From RUG14199 sp045535205 (GTDB taxonomy: Bacteria; Bacillota; Clostridia; Oscillospirales; CAG-272), in the NCBI GenBank assembly GCA_045535205.1, contig JAZSLF010000097.1:7729-71728 (forward strand): DNA of 64,000 nt. Direction: 5' to 3'. Below, in pieces: positions 44,298 through 54,700 of this stretch. The translations under genes were made by a program, and so were the position numbers. Position 1 is the stretch's first letter, and each line of letters begins with the position of its first letter. Under the pieces are notes generated by a model. It was given only the letters and a program-made list of their open reading frames with translations. It had not been told where the DNA came from and did not search any database.

Positions 44298-44314
44298 TCA
44301 ATACGCACAAAAAA

Positions 44315-44343
44315 TTGACAATTCAGTTGAATTATTGTATAAT
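44315..44343 (+). promoter_or_regulatory. Consensus promoter of the first dockerin paralogue
   Basis: TTGACA (44315-44320) and TATAAT (44338-44343), both perfect, 17-base spacer. Confidence 0.9.
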
Positions 44344-44374
44344 TTATTCACAAAATATAAACAAGGAGAAAAGT

Positions 44375-47300
44375 ATGAAAAGATTGATTTCCGTTCTTAT
44401 GGTATTAGTACTGATCATGTCTGCATTCAGCATACATGTATCAGCACAACCGGAGGATAAATGCTACGGCTTTGACGAATCAGGAAGCTATGCATTTTTC
44501 AACAACTTAACTCTTTCACCGTCAGACAGTTCAATCGAATTTGATTGGTCATTTGCCAAAAACTCACAGGAGAACCCAAAGCTCTTGATCAATGCGGCCG
44601 TAGAGATTACGGAAACATCTATAATTGCAGGAGGAACAAATCAGCCTATTCTTTGGGGTGATGCTGAAATCACCCATTGGAGACACGTTGAGGTAGTCTT
44701 TTCAACTGCAGGCTGTACCGTGTATCTTGACGGAGAACAGGTGTTTTTTGCAGCAGGAGTGCAAGGAAGAAACGATGGATTTTTCTTCATAGCATTCCCC
44801 GGAGATCATTATATTGATAATGTTAAGATAAAATCAAACGGTGCAGAATTGGTGTCTGTTGATTTCAGCAGCAATTCCGTTATTGCATCTTGTCTTTCGG
44901 CGGATTCCTCAGGAACTGTAAAAACCGTTCCTCAGAATTCATATTATGATTATGAGCCTGATGTTACAACTGCAAACATCAGCTATATTTTCAACAGCGA
45001 AGACAGCTGTACTGCATTGACGACAGGTACTGAAAAAAACATTCTTCTCGGAGACCTTACCGATGACGGTGTTATCAATGCAAGAGATATTCTCAAGATG
45101 AAGCGTGCAACCGTACACGGCGACAGCGTGGATAATCTTGCAGCTGATATGAACTCCGACGGTCTTATTAACGGCAAGGATTCTCTGCAGCTTAAAAGGA
45201 CAGCTACAGGCAAGCTTAATCCTGTATACAAAGTTGTCGGCTCACAGACAAAAGCAGAATATGATACGGATATGAACAGTGCTAAGCTCACAGCTTCGGA
45301 AACTGTAACAGAAGGAATTGATGCAACACTTAATTTAGACAGTATTGACCCCGAATCATATAAATTTGCTGTAATCACTTACATGACACCGAACAGCAAG
45401 GATAATAAAAACTCAAATGCCGCTGTTGCTTCTTCCTTCGGAGCATACGGCAACCTTGTAGAATATGAGCTTATAAATGACGGATTTTTCCACTCACAGA
45501 TAATTGACCTTTCAGAGATCAGCACGTGGAACGGAGATAAAGCAACGCTTCGTTATTTCACAGCTGCCAATGAAGGCGATACTGTTTATATTGATTCCGT
45601 AATATTTACGGCAACCCTTTCAAAAGCAAAAACCGCAGCAGCCGAAAGAGAAGCTTTCAAAGCCTCCTACAGCATAGTAGACAAGCCAGACCCAACTGCC
45701 GCTATCGGTTCCGTTGACAATAACGGAAATTACGTTATCAGATTTGATACGGAAGACAAAGTCATTAACAAAGTTACTAACGGCAACAACAGTAAGGCAG
45801 CCTTTGAGAACGATTCACTGAAGGCAACGGCAACGGCAGGTTCTGACCCCAGCATTTATCTTGACCTTGCCGCAGAAAATATTTCTGCAAACACATATAA
45901 ATACATCGTGTATACTTATATGATACCCACAACAACACAGAGAAGCGACCCTCCCGCAAATATGTATTTTGTAAATGAATATATTGACGGTCCTGCTGCA
46001 GGATATGAAACACCGTTGTTCAACTGTAAAAAGTCCGGAAATTACGCAGTTGCAATTATTGACATGAATAGTGTCAGCACATGGAACGGAATGCTTTCGG
46101 GACTCAGAATCGACTATTTCTCAGATTGCTACGCAGGTGATACAGTATACATAGATTCCATTGTTTTCGCTAAAGACTCAACCTCTGCAATCAAGATAGG
46201 TAACGACAGAGTAAAAGACAGAAACGGCGGCGGCTCCGCCTTTAACGCTTCGGGCATATGGAATGAATTCTGTGCCTATCACCAGTATTCAAACAGTAAT
46301 GAATTTGTTACGGTAAGCGGCACAAACGTTACACTTTATTTCCGCTATAATACAGATTCAACTAAATTCACACCCCGTTCACTCGGCGACAGACTCGGCA
46401 GAGCTATAACCGAAGCGACAGGCTATCAGATTACAGCTGAAGTACACAGCGGCTTTGAAGATCTTCTGAACAATTTCGGTTATGCAGAACCGAGAGCAAA
46501 CGTATTCTACACAATAACTTACGAAGGCAAGTCATATTGCATATACGTTGAAACAATAATTATGAAAGACTCTTCATACTATGATGTACTTGACGGAACA
46601 GAGAGCGACCCTCAGCCTGTATCATATAACACAAACACATGGTTTTCCGACGGTCTGTACATTTCCGATTCTACGTCTCTGCCTCACTCTACCAGCCCTC
46701 TCGCAGCTCACAGTAATCATGAAACAAGAATAGTAGAAACGCCTTACGGTACTTTTGCCGTTATTCCGTTGTGGGCAGACAGCAATTCCTGGGGAACAAT
46801 AGGCGGTGCTAATTTTACACTTTTCAGAATTTATGACGATGGCTCATATACACAGCTCGGCACTTGGGACATGGCACATCACACGTCAAAGCCTAACATA
46901 ATGTATGCAGCAGACGGAAATATATATATTTCTCAGAACGATGACCAAAGTGATTACGTAAGCAGTCTGATGCTTTATTTCGATCCCTCTGCACCCAACT
47001 CAGACGGTTCGTACAATATTCACGGCGGCAGAACGAACATCAGCTATACCGGCGGCAGAGCACCCGGCGGATACGGATATATCCAGCCCATACTCGATGA
47101 TACAAATGGTAAGATTTATATTATGGCATCCGGCGGTTCAAACGGCGGTTATCTTGCGTGGACTATATACAATTATAACACACACTCCTGGGAAACAAGT
47201 TCATCCTATACAGCACAAATAAATACCTACAGGCATTGTTATTTCTATGGTTACAGCGACGGAAACAGAGGTATATATCTTGTTGCAGGCCGTGATGTGC

Positions 47301-47950
47301 TTCTTTCAACACTTGGTCTCGCAGGCACAGTAACCGGTGCTGATTATGCCTGGGATGAAGTTAACCTCTTCCACATCCCTAACATGAACAACACAGGATA
47401 TACAAGAACAGTTGTACTTGAAGCAGACTATACTCAGACGTACCGCCAGCTTTATCCCACGATAGCTAATAACAGAAACGGTGACACATATCTCACCGAA
47501 GACGGTTACCTTCATATACTTTCAACAAAGTTTATGCACGGTACCTATCACCACGATACAAGGTATCAGGAAATGTGGCATGCGGTATACGATTGTACAA
47601 CTCCGGGAATGAAGCCTATTGAGATATATAATAAACCAATTAAGTTTATCAGTCCTTCTCATTTCTATTCAGTAAGAATGACAGAGAACACAGACGGCGA
47701 GCTTTACATTTTTGCAATGCCTACAGACAAAAGTGCCCGTTGTGAAATATGGAAAGAAACAGATCAAAATGCATTGTCCTTTGATCTTGTAGGCTGCAGA
47801 GCATTTTCCGACGGTTCAAGTCCTTCAACCTCAATTATCATAACAAATAGAAGAAGCGGTTCTACCATAAACAATAAGGTCTACTGCATTTACCCGACCG
47901 ACAGCAACGGAGGTACATTGTATAAATTCTTTACAGCAGAGCTTCCGTAA
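44375..47950 (+). CDS. Secreted dockerin protein, tandem paralogue 1 of 3
   Basis: A 1191-residue exported protein. The frame extends upstream of the ATG at 44375, but AAGGAGA and a promoter at 44315-44343 fix the start. Residues 1-24 are a signal peptide. About 36-158 is a LamG/ConA-like region (HWRHVEVVFSTAGCTVYLDG). An internal type I dockerin lies at about 224-283, with loops DLTDDGVINARD and DMNSDGLINGKD, both complete. Two related modules of ~100 residues follow at about 328-420 and 506-603 (each ends YIDSxxF). About 630-1191 is a large region with RSLGDRLGRAI, GGYGYIQPILDDTNGKIYI and HGTYHHD, beta-strand-rich and propeller-like, but without Asp-boxes. It would dock on a cohesin. I cannot name an enzyme activity. 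Confidence 0.8.
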   Translation: MKRLISVLMVLVLIMSAFSIHVSAQPEDKCYGFDESGSYAFFNNLTLSPSDSSIEFDWSFAKNSQENPKLLINAAVEITETSIIAGGTNQPILWGDAEITHWRHVEVVFSTAGCTVYLDGEQVFFAAGVQGRNDGFFFIAFPGDHYIDNVKIKSNGAELVSVDFSSNSVIASCLSADSSGTVKTVPQNSYYDYEPDVTTANISYIFNSEDSCTALTTGTEKNILLGDLTDDGVINARDILKMKRATVHGDSVDNLAADMNSDGLINGKDSLQLKRTATGKLNPVYKVVGSQTKAEYDTDMNSAKLTASETVTEGIDATLNLDSIDPESYKFAVITYMTPNSKDNKNSNAAVASSFGAYGNLVEYELINDGFFHSQIIDLSEISTWNGDKATLRYFTAANEGDTVYIDSVIFTATLSKAKTAAAEREAFKASYSIVDKPDPTAAIGSVDNNGNYVIRFDTEDKVINKVTNGNNSKAAFENDSLKATATAGSDPSIYLDLAAENISANTYKYIVYTYMIPTTTQRSDPPANMYFVNEYIDGPAAGYETPLFNCKKSGNYAVAIIDMNSVSTWNGMLSGLRIDYFSDCYAGDTVYIDSIVFAKDSTSAIKIGNDRVKDRNGGGSAFNASGIWNEFCAYHQYSNSNEFVTVSGTNVTLYFRYNTDSTKFTPRSLGDRLGRAITEATGYQITAEVHSGFEDLLNNFGYAEPRANVFYTITYEGKSYCIYVETIIMKDSSYYDVLDGTESDPQPVSYNTNTWFSDGLYISDSTSLPHSTSPLAAHSNHETRIVETPYGTFAVIPLWADSNSWGTIGGANFTLFRIYDDGSYTQLGTWDMAHHTSKPNIMYAADGNIYISQNDDQSDYVSSLMLYFDPSAPNSDGSYNIHGGRTNISYTGGRAPGGYGYIQPILDDTNGKIYIMASGGSNGGYLAWTIYNYNTHSWETSSSYTAQINTYRHCYFYGYSDGNRGIYLVAGRDVLLSTLGLAGTVTGADYAWDEVNLFHIPNMNNTGYTRTVVLEADYTQTYRQLYPTIANNRNGDTYLTEDGYLHILSTKFMHGTYHHDTRYQEMWHAVYDCTTPGMKPIEIYNKPIKFISPSHFYSVRMTENTDGELYIFAMPTDKSARCEIWKETDQNALSFDLVGCRAFSDGSSPSTSIIITNRRSGSTINNKVYCIYPTDSNGGTLYKFFTAELP

Positions 47951-47964
47951 TTAAAGTACAACCT

Positions 47965-47995
47965 AAGGCTCCTCATAAACGGGGAGCCTTATTTA
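47965..47995 (+). terminator. Terminator of dockerin paralogue 1
   Basis: AAGGCTCC / GGAGCCTT arms with a ten-base loop, then ATTT. Confidence 0.75.
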
Positions 47996-48027
47996 AATTG
48001 ATTTTTAGTACCTTTATATAATATGCA

Positions 48028-48056
48028 TTGACAGATCGCACCAAAAACTGTATACT
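48028..48056 (+). promoter_or_regulatory. Consensus promoter of the second dockerin paralogue
   Basis: TTGACA (48028-48033) and TATACT (48051-48056), 17-base spacer. Confidence 0.85.
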
Positions 48057-48099
48057 ATTTACATAATGGTAAAAACAAATATTTTACGGAGGTATAATC

Positions 48100-51000
48100 G
48101 TGAAAAAAATCATTTCTCTCTTGTTGATCGCAACAATGCTGTTACCAATGTTCATATTCAGCGTGTCTGCGACACCGCAGGACAAATGCTACGTTCTTGA
48201 TGAAAGAGGAAGCTATGCCTTTTTCACAAACGTTACTATCGACCCTGCCGACACTCTTATTTCATTTGATATGTCTTTTTCAAGAAACTCTGACGGAGCA
48301 GCAACTCTTTCGGTAAACAGCACGCTTACCATCACTTCGACCAATGTTTCAATCGGCGAAACCTCAAAAGCAATATCGTGGGGGGCTATGGAAATTGAGC
48401 ATTGGAGAAAAGTTGAAATCAAATTCGACTCCGCAGGATGTACGGTGTACATAGACGGCGAAGAAATTATCAACAGTCCCGGAACAAGCGGAAGAAACGA
48501 TGGTTTTTATTTGATCGGCTATCCCGGTACCCACCATTTCGACAACATTAGCATTACGTCGAAATCAAAAGAAGTTCTGTTTATGGATTTTTCCGACACA
48601 AGTGCCATCGGTGCAAATATGTCTGCTGACTCAAGCGGCAACATTGTCACGGTTCCCGAAGGCTCCTACTATGACTACGATGCAAATGCTGCCGCTAATA
48701 TCACTTATCTTTTCAACAGCACAGACAGTTGCTCTGTTCTTACAGTAGGTTCAGTTGAAACAGTTCTTGTGGGAGATATTAATCTTGACAAGCTTATCAA
48801 TGCTAAAGATGTATTACTGTTAAAGCAGTCTACAACAGGAAAAAAAGAAATAGATTATCGGTTTGGAGATTTTGATTATAATGCTGTTCTTAATGCAAAG
48901 GACTCATTGTCTCTCAAAAAGACCGTTCTCAATATTATCACACCGGTATACAAGGATTACGGTAGCACGTCACCTGCTGACTTCGACGAAGAACAAGCTG
49001 CAGCCAAGCTGACCGCAAACGATATATCAACGAACGGTCTTGATGCAACTTTTACGCTCGATAACATAGATCCCACCGTATACAAATATGCTGTAATTAC
49101 TTACATGACACCCAACAGCGACGAAGTATCCAACTCTGCGGTTGCCTTTCAATCCGCATTTGGTGCATACGGAAATCTTATTAATTATGAGCTTATCACA
49201 GACGGTTATTTTCATTCAAAGGTAATCGATCTTTCAACCGTCAGCACCTGGAACGGAGATAAAGCTACCATAAGATTTTTCACCGCAGCCAATGAGGGTG
49301 ACACCATTTACATTGATTCCGTTATATTTACATCAACAGAAAACAAAGCAGAAGCGGCCGCTTCAAACAGAACCGCTTCAAAAACGGGTTACGGTATATA
49401 CAATGACCTTGATCCAAACGGTCCCATCGGCTCATTTGACGGGAACGGAAATTACGTGATCAGATTTGATTCCGAAGAAAAAATTTCCTATAAAGTTTCC
49501 TCATACAATAACAGCTCCGTATCGTATGAAGACAATTCACTCAAGGCTGTTGCAACTGCAGGAAATGACCCGAGTATTTATCTTGACCTTGCCGCAGAGA
49601 ACATTTCTTCTGACACTTATAAATTTATTGCCTACACATACAAAATTCCTGTTGAAACACAAAGATACGGACCTCTCGCTAATATCTATTTCGTAAACGA
49701 AAATATTTCACAACCTACAGCGGGATATGAAACACCGTCTTTCGGTTGTGAAAAGACAGGGAAGTATGCAACATATATTATCAACACTTCAAATATTTCC
49801 ACATGGAAAGGACTTCTCACCGGTTTCAGAATTGACTTCTTTACAGATTGCTATGCAAACGACACCGCTTATATTGATTCCATTATTTTCTGTAAATCAG
49901 AGACCTCCGCTGCACAGGCAGGAGAACTGAGAGTAAAAGACAGAAACGGCGTCAGCCTTGCAGCATCTACAGCTGAAATCTGGAATGAATACTACTCTTA
50001 TCACAGAAACGCAAACGGATACGAATATATCTCTGCAAACGGCTCAGATGCAGCAATGTATTTCCGTTTCCATACGAAAACCGAAAGATTTACTGCACGT
50101 TCTCTCGGAGACAGAATGGCACGTGCCATTTCCGAAGCTACAGGTAAAAAAATAGAATGCGAAGTCAACAACGGTTTTGCAAGTCTCAAAGACAGCTTTA
50201 ATTCAAGTGATTATCCGTCAGGATACATTCATTATACTCTTACATATAAGGAAAAATCCTATAATGTGAGAATATTGACCTGTATCAATAAGGATGACAC
50301 TTATCATGACGTGCTTGACGGTACGGCTGATGATCCTGTCGTTTCAACAGTAAACACAAGCACATGGTTCAGCGAAGATCTCTCTGCAACCGACTCTGTA
50401 AATCTTCCCAAAGTGGAAGCCAGCCTTGCAATTCACAGCAACCACGAAACAAGACTTGTCGATACACCTTACGGAACATTCGCAGTTCTTCCTCAATGGG
50501 AAGACAGCTCAAGATGGGGAGTTATCGGTGCGGCTCATTTCGGACTTTACAGAATTTACGATGACGGTTCTTCAAAGGAGCTCGGCTCATGGGATTTTGC
50601 TTACCACACATCAAAGCCGAATATTATGTACGCAGCAGACGGAATGGTCTATGTAGTAAGCACCGATGACCAATGGGACCACATGAACAACCTTGTTCTT
50701 TACTTTGATCCCTCTGAACCCAATTCGGACGGCTCTTACGACATTCACGGCGGAAGAACGACCATTCCTTACAGCGGCGGTCCTTGTCCCGCAGGCTATG
50801 GTTATCTCCAACCCATACTTGACGATACAAATGGTAAAATATACGTATTTGCATGCGGCGGACAGGATGCAGGTTACTTCGCATGGACTATTTACGACTA
50901 CATCGATCACGAATGGGAACCCTACCAATATTCAACTGTAATCAATTCCTACAGACATTGTTATATTTACGGTTTCTCAGACGGCAAAGACGGTATATAT

Positions 51001-51672
51001 TTGGTTGCCGGAAGAGACGTACTCCTTTCAACACTCGGACTTGCGAATACAGTAACAGGTGCAGATTACGCTTGGGACGAAATGAATCTTTTCCATTTCC
51101 CCGACATTCATTCCACAGCATACACCAGAACCTGCATACTCGAAGCAGACTATACTCAAAGTGCACGTTCTCTCTATCCTACAATCGGAAATAACAGACA
51201 CGGTGATACTCTTCTTACCCAGGATGGATATCTGCACGTGCTTTCCACAAAATCTATGCATGGAACATATCATCACGATTATAAGTACAGTGAAATGTGG
51301 CATGCGGTATACGATTGCACAACACCTGGTATGAAACCTCTTGAGGTTTATAACAAACCTATAGCATTCGCAACCGAATCAAACGGATATACAATGCGAA
51401 TGGCCGAATCTGCAAAGGGCGAACTTTATATACTTGCCATGCCCACCGACAGAGGTGCAAGATGCGAGATTTGGAAGGAAACAGATGATAAAGCCTTTAC
51501 GTTTGAACTTGCAGGATGTAAGAATTTCTCAGACTCCACCACACCAAACTCTTCGATCATTACAACTAACTCAAGAAACGGATCAGTTATAGATAACGTT
51601 GTTCCTTGTTTCTATCCGGTGGAATCCGGTGGTGGATACATTTACAAATATTTCACAATAACTTTACCTTAA
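48100..51672 (+). CDS. Secreted dockerin protein, tandem paralogue 2 of 3
   Basis: A 1190-residue paralogue with the same order: 24-residue signal peptide, LamG-like region (HWRKVEIKFDSAGCTVYIDG), internal dockerin at about 223-282, twin modules (YKYAVITYMTPNS; YKFIAYTYKIPVET), and the long C-terminal region (RSLGDRMARAISEATG, GYGYLQPILDDTNGKIYV, HGTYHHD). The dockerin is degraded: loops read DINLDKLINAKD and DFDYNAVLNAKD, lacking the conserved Gly and, in the second, an Asp, so calcium binding and cohesin affinity may be altered. GGAGG lies before the start. Its own promoter and terminator suggest separate regulation from its neighbours. Confidence 0.8.
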   Translation: MKKIISLLLIATMLLPMFIFSVSATPQDKCYVLDERGSYAFFTNVTIDPADTLISFDMSFSRNSDGAATLSVNSTLTITSTNVSIGETSKAISWGAMEIEHWRKVEIKFDSAGCTVYIDGEEIINSPGTSGRNDGFYLIGYPGTHHFDNISITSKSKEVLFMDFSDTSAIGANMSADSSGNIVTVPEGSYYDYDANAAANITYLFNSTDSCSVLTVGSVETVLVGDINLDKLINAKDVLLLKQSTTGKKEIDYRFGDFDYNAVLNAKDSLSLKKTVLNIITPVYKDYGSTSPADFDEEQAAAKLTANDISTNGLDATFTLDNIDPTVYKYAVITYMTPNSDEVSNSAVAFQSAFGAYGNLINYELITDGYFHSKVIDLSTVSTWNGDKATIRFFTAANEGDTIYIDSVIFTSTENKAEAAASNRTASKTGYGIYNDLDPNGPIGSFDGNGNYVIRFDSEEKISYKVSSYNNSSVSYEDNSLKAVATAGNDPSIYLDLAAENISSDTYKFIAYTYKIPVETQRYGPLANIYFVNENISQPTAGYETPSFGCEKTGKYATYIINTSNISTWKGLLTGFRIDFFTDCYANDTAYIDSIIFCKSETSAAQAGELRVKDRNGVSLAASTAEIWNEYYSYHRNANGYEYISANGSDAAMYFRFHTKTERFTARSLGDRMARAISEATGKKIECEVNNGFASLKDSFNSSDYPSGYIHYTLTYKEKSYNVRILTCINKDDTYHDVLDGTADDPVVSTVNTSTWFSEDLSATDSVNLPKVEASLAIHSNHETRLVDTPYGTFAVLPQWEDSSRWGVIGAAHFGLYRIYDDGSSKELGSWDFAYHTSKPNIMYAADGMVYVVSTDDQWDHMNNLVLYFDPSEPNSDGSYDIHGGRTTIPYSGGPCPAGYGYLQPILDDTNGKIYVFACGGQDAGYFAWTIYDYIDHEWEPYQYSTVINSYRHCYIYGFSDGKDGIYLVAGRDVLLSTLGLANTVTGADYAWDEMNLFHFPDIHSTAYTRTCILEADYTQSARSLYPTIGNNRHGDTLLTQDGYLHVLSTKSMHGTYHHDYKYSEMWHAVYDCTTPGMKPLEVYNKPIAFATESNGYTMRMAESAKGELYILAMPTDRGARCEIWKETDDKAFTFELAGCKNFSDSTTPNSSIITTNSRNGSVIDNVVPCFYPVESGGGYIYKYFTITLP

Positions 51673-51685
51673 TTTATTTCAAATG

Positions 51686-51718
51686 CACACAGCCTTATCG
51701 GCTGTGTGTTGTTTTTTT
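51686..51718 (+). terminator. Terminator of dockerin paralogue 2
   Basis: CACACAGCC-TTATC-GGCTGTGTG followed by TTGTTTTTTT. Confidence 0.9.
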
Positions 51719-51738
51719 GATAATTATGACAAAAAGCA

Positions 51739-51766
51739 TTGACTTTTGATTTATATAGTGTATAAT
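51739..51766 (+). promoter_or_regulatory. Promoter of the third dockerin paralogue
   Basis: TTGACT (51739-51744) and TATAAT (51761-51766), 16-base spacer. Confidence 0.8.
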
Positions 51767-51796
51767 ATAAATAATTATTTATTTATGGAGGATAAA

Positions 51797-54700
51797 ATGA
51801 AAAGAATTTTATCATTAGTGCTTGCTTTAATGATGATCATATCATCTATGGCAATCATCTCAAGTGCAGCTCCTTCAGAGCAGTGTCTTGAACTCAGTGG
51901 TGACAATGTTTATTCATTCCTGACAAACATGTCGATAAATGCCACCGATTCGTCAATTTCATTCGAAATTTCAATGGCAGCAGATGCTGAAGGTGCCCCG
52001 GTTTTGGCCATCAACGCAGGTGCCGTTGAAATTACACCCACTCACATTAAGGTCGGCTCCCAGACTAAATCAATAGAATGGGGAGAAGTAGCTTCTACTC
52101 ACTGGAGAAGAGTAGAGCTTCAATATACTTCAGCAGGTTGTACTGTATACCTTGACGGTGTACAGGTTACATCAGTTGCAGGTCAGACATGCAGAACAGA
52201 CGGTGTTATCCTTATTGGTTACCCCGGTATTATCATGATCGATAATTTCAAAGTTGTTTCTGCAGGTGTAGTGACAACTGAATTGAACTTTGAGGATGAG
52301 GGCGAATACCTCAACCACAAGCATGGCGATTCTACAGCATCAAGAAGTCCTGTTCCCGAAGGTTCTTACTGCGACTACGAAGAAGTAGTTCTTCCCGACA
52401 ATATCGAATACATATTTGACAGTGCAGCAAATTGCGAATCCCTGACAATTGGTTCCGAAGAGACAATTCTTATCGGTGACCTTACAGGCGACGGAATTAT
52501 CAACGCAAGAGATATTCTCAAGATGAAGAGAGTTACCATTCACGGCGAAGCAGTTGACACACGCAAAGCTGACTTCAACGAAGACGGTCTTGTAAACGGT
52601 AAGGACTCTCTTATGATGAAGAGAACGGTATCCGGTCTTCTTCAGGCTGTAACAAAGGTATTCGGCTCAGCAGAAGCACTTCCTTTTGAAGCTACACAGC
52701 AGTCAGCTAAGTTTGTTGCTTCTGAAACCGTTTCAAACGGAATCGATGCTACACTTAACATGAGCGAAATCAGCTCTGACGATTATAAATACGCAGTTAT
52801 CACATATATGACTCCCAACAGCTCAGAAATCAGCAACTCTGACGCTGCTGTTGAATCTGCATTCGGTGCATACGGTAACCTCGTTTCCTATGAACTGAAT
52901 ACAGACGGTCGTTATCACGCACAGATCGTTGATCTTTCCAACGTAAGCACTTGGAACGGTGACAGTGCAACACTCCGTCTCTTCGTCGGTGCAAATGTAG
53001 GCGATACCATCTATATTGATTCCATTATATTTACAGCATCACTTGCAAGAGCAAACTCCGTAGCAACGGCAAGAGAAGCTGCAAAGGCTTCCTACAGCAT
53101 TACAGATGCTCCCATTAAGGAAGGTCTTGGTTACTACTTCGGCGATGATTATGTAGTTCCTTTCAATTCCGAAGGAAAGCTTGAATACGTTTCAAATTCC
53201 AACAACAGTAGAATTGAATATTCCGCTACACAGAATGCAATTAAAGCAACAGCTACAGCAGGTGCTGACCCCAGCATTTATGTAGACCTTACAGAAGAGG
53301 GAATATCCGCTGATACATATAAGTATATTGTATACACCTACAATATGCCCACAACAGTACAGAGACAGGGCCCCAAGGCTAACTTCTACTATGTATGCGG
53401 CAACATTGATGTTCCCACAGGCGGATATGAATGTCCTACATTCTCTTGCACAAAGAGCTCTGAATTCAAAACACAAATTGTTGACCTTTCTGCAAACAGC
53501 AATTGGTCCGGAAGTATCAAGGGTCTTCGTATAGACTACTTTACTGATGCAATTGTAGGCGACTGCGTATACATCGACTCTCTTGTTTTCTGCAAGTCAC
53601 TTTCCGCAGCAAATACAGCCGCAAGACTTCGTCTTGAAGAACGCTACGGAGTTGCTGAAGTTGATGCAGCAGGCGTATGGAATAACTACTGGAACTATTA
53701 CCAGAACCAGAACGGTTATGAATTTATCGCAGGTTCTGCTACAAACCTTCAGATGTACTTTAAGTACAGTAGCGAATCAGCTCTCACAGCTCGTTCACTC
53801 GGTGACAGATTTGCACGTGCTATCTCCAATGCTACAGGTTATGAAGTAACAGCAGAAGTATACGGCGGTTTCGTTGAGCTCCACAGCAGCTGGTCAAATT
53901 CTTCACCCAATGCTTATGTATTCTATACGATCAGATATAACGGTGAAGCATACGTAGTTCGTGTTAAGACAAACATCATCAAGGATTCCTCTTATTCTGA
54001 TGTACTCGACGGTACCTCCGCAGATCCTCAGGTTGGCTATGAAAACACAAGCAACTGGGCTTCCGATGGATACGCAATTACCGACTCCAAGAAGCTTGCA
54101 AGCTTCTCATCATATCTCGCTTACCACAGTAACCACGAAGCAAAAATGCTTAAGACTCCTTACGGTACTTTCGCAGTTTACCACACATACGCAGACATGG
54201 ATCGTGGCAATTACACAGGCGCTGGTAAGATCACGCTCTTCCGCATCTATGACGACGGTTCCTATAAGGCTCTTGGCGAATACTCGGTAACAGCTCACAC
54301 AACAAAGCCTCAGCTCATTTACGGTGATGACGGTCTTGTTTACTTCATCTGTCCTGATGACGATTTTGACGACCCTGCATATGCGTCCATCTCTCTCGGT
54401 TACTTTGACCCCTCCAAGCCCAATGCTGACGGTTCTTATAACATCACATACTCCAGAACAAACAGAGCATATCCCGGCGGCGATGCTCCCGGCGGTTACG
54501 GCTACTCACAGCCTGTAATGGATAAGACAACAGGCAAGATCCAGATCTTCTACTGTGGCGGTCGTGACGAACTCGGATTCTATGTATGCTGGTTCACATA
54601 TAACTACCGTACACATCAGTGGGAAGGCGGAAACAGCACAGTAATGTGGGATCACTACAGAAACTGCTACCTCTATACATTCCCGGATGGAAAGGGAGGT

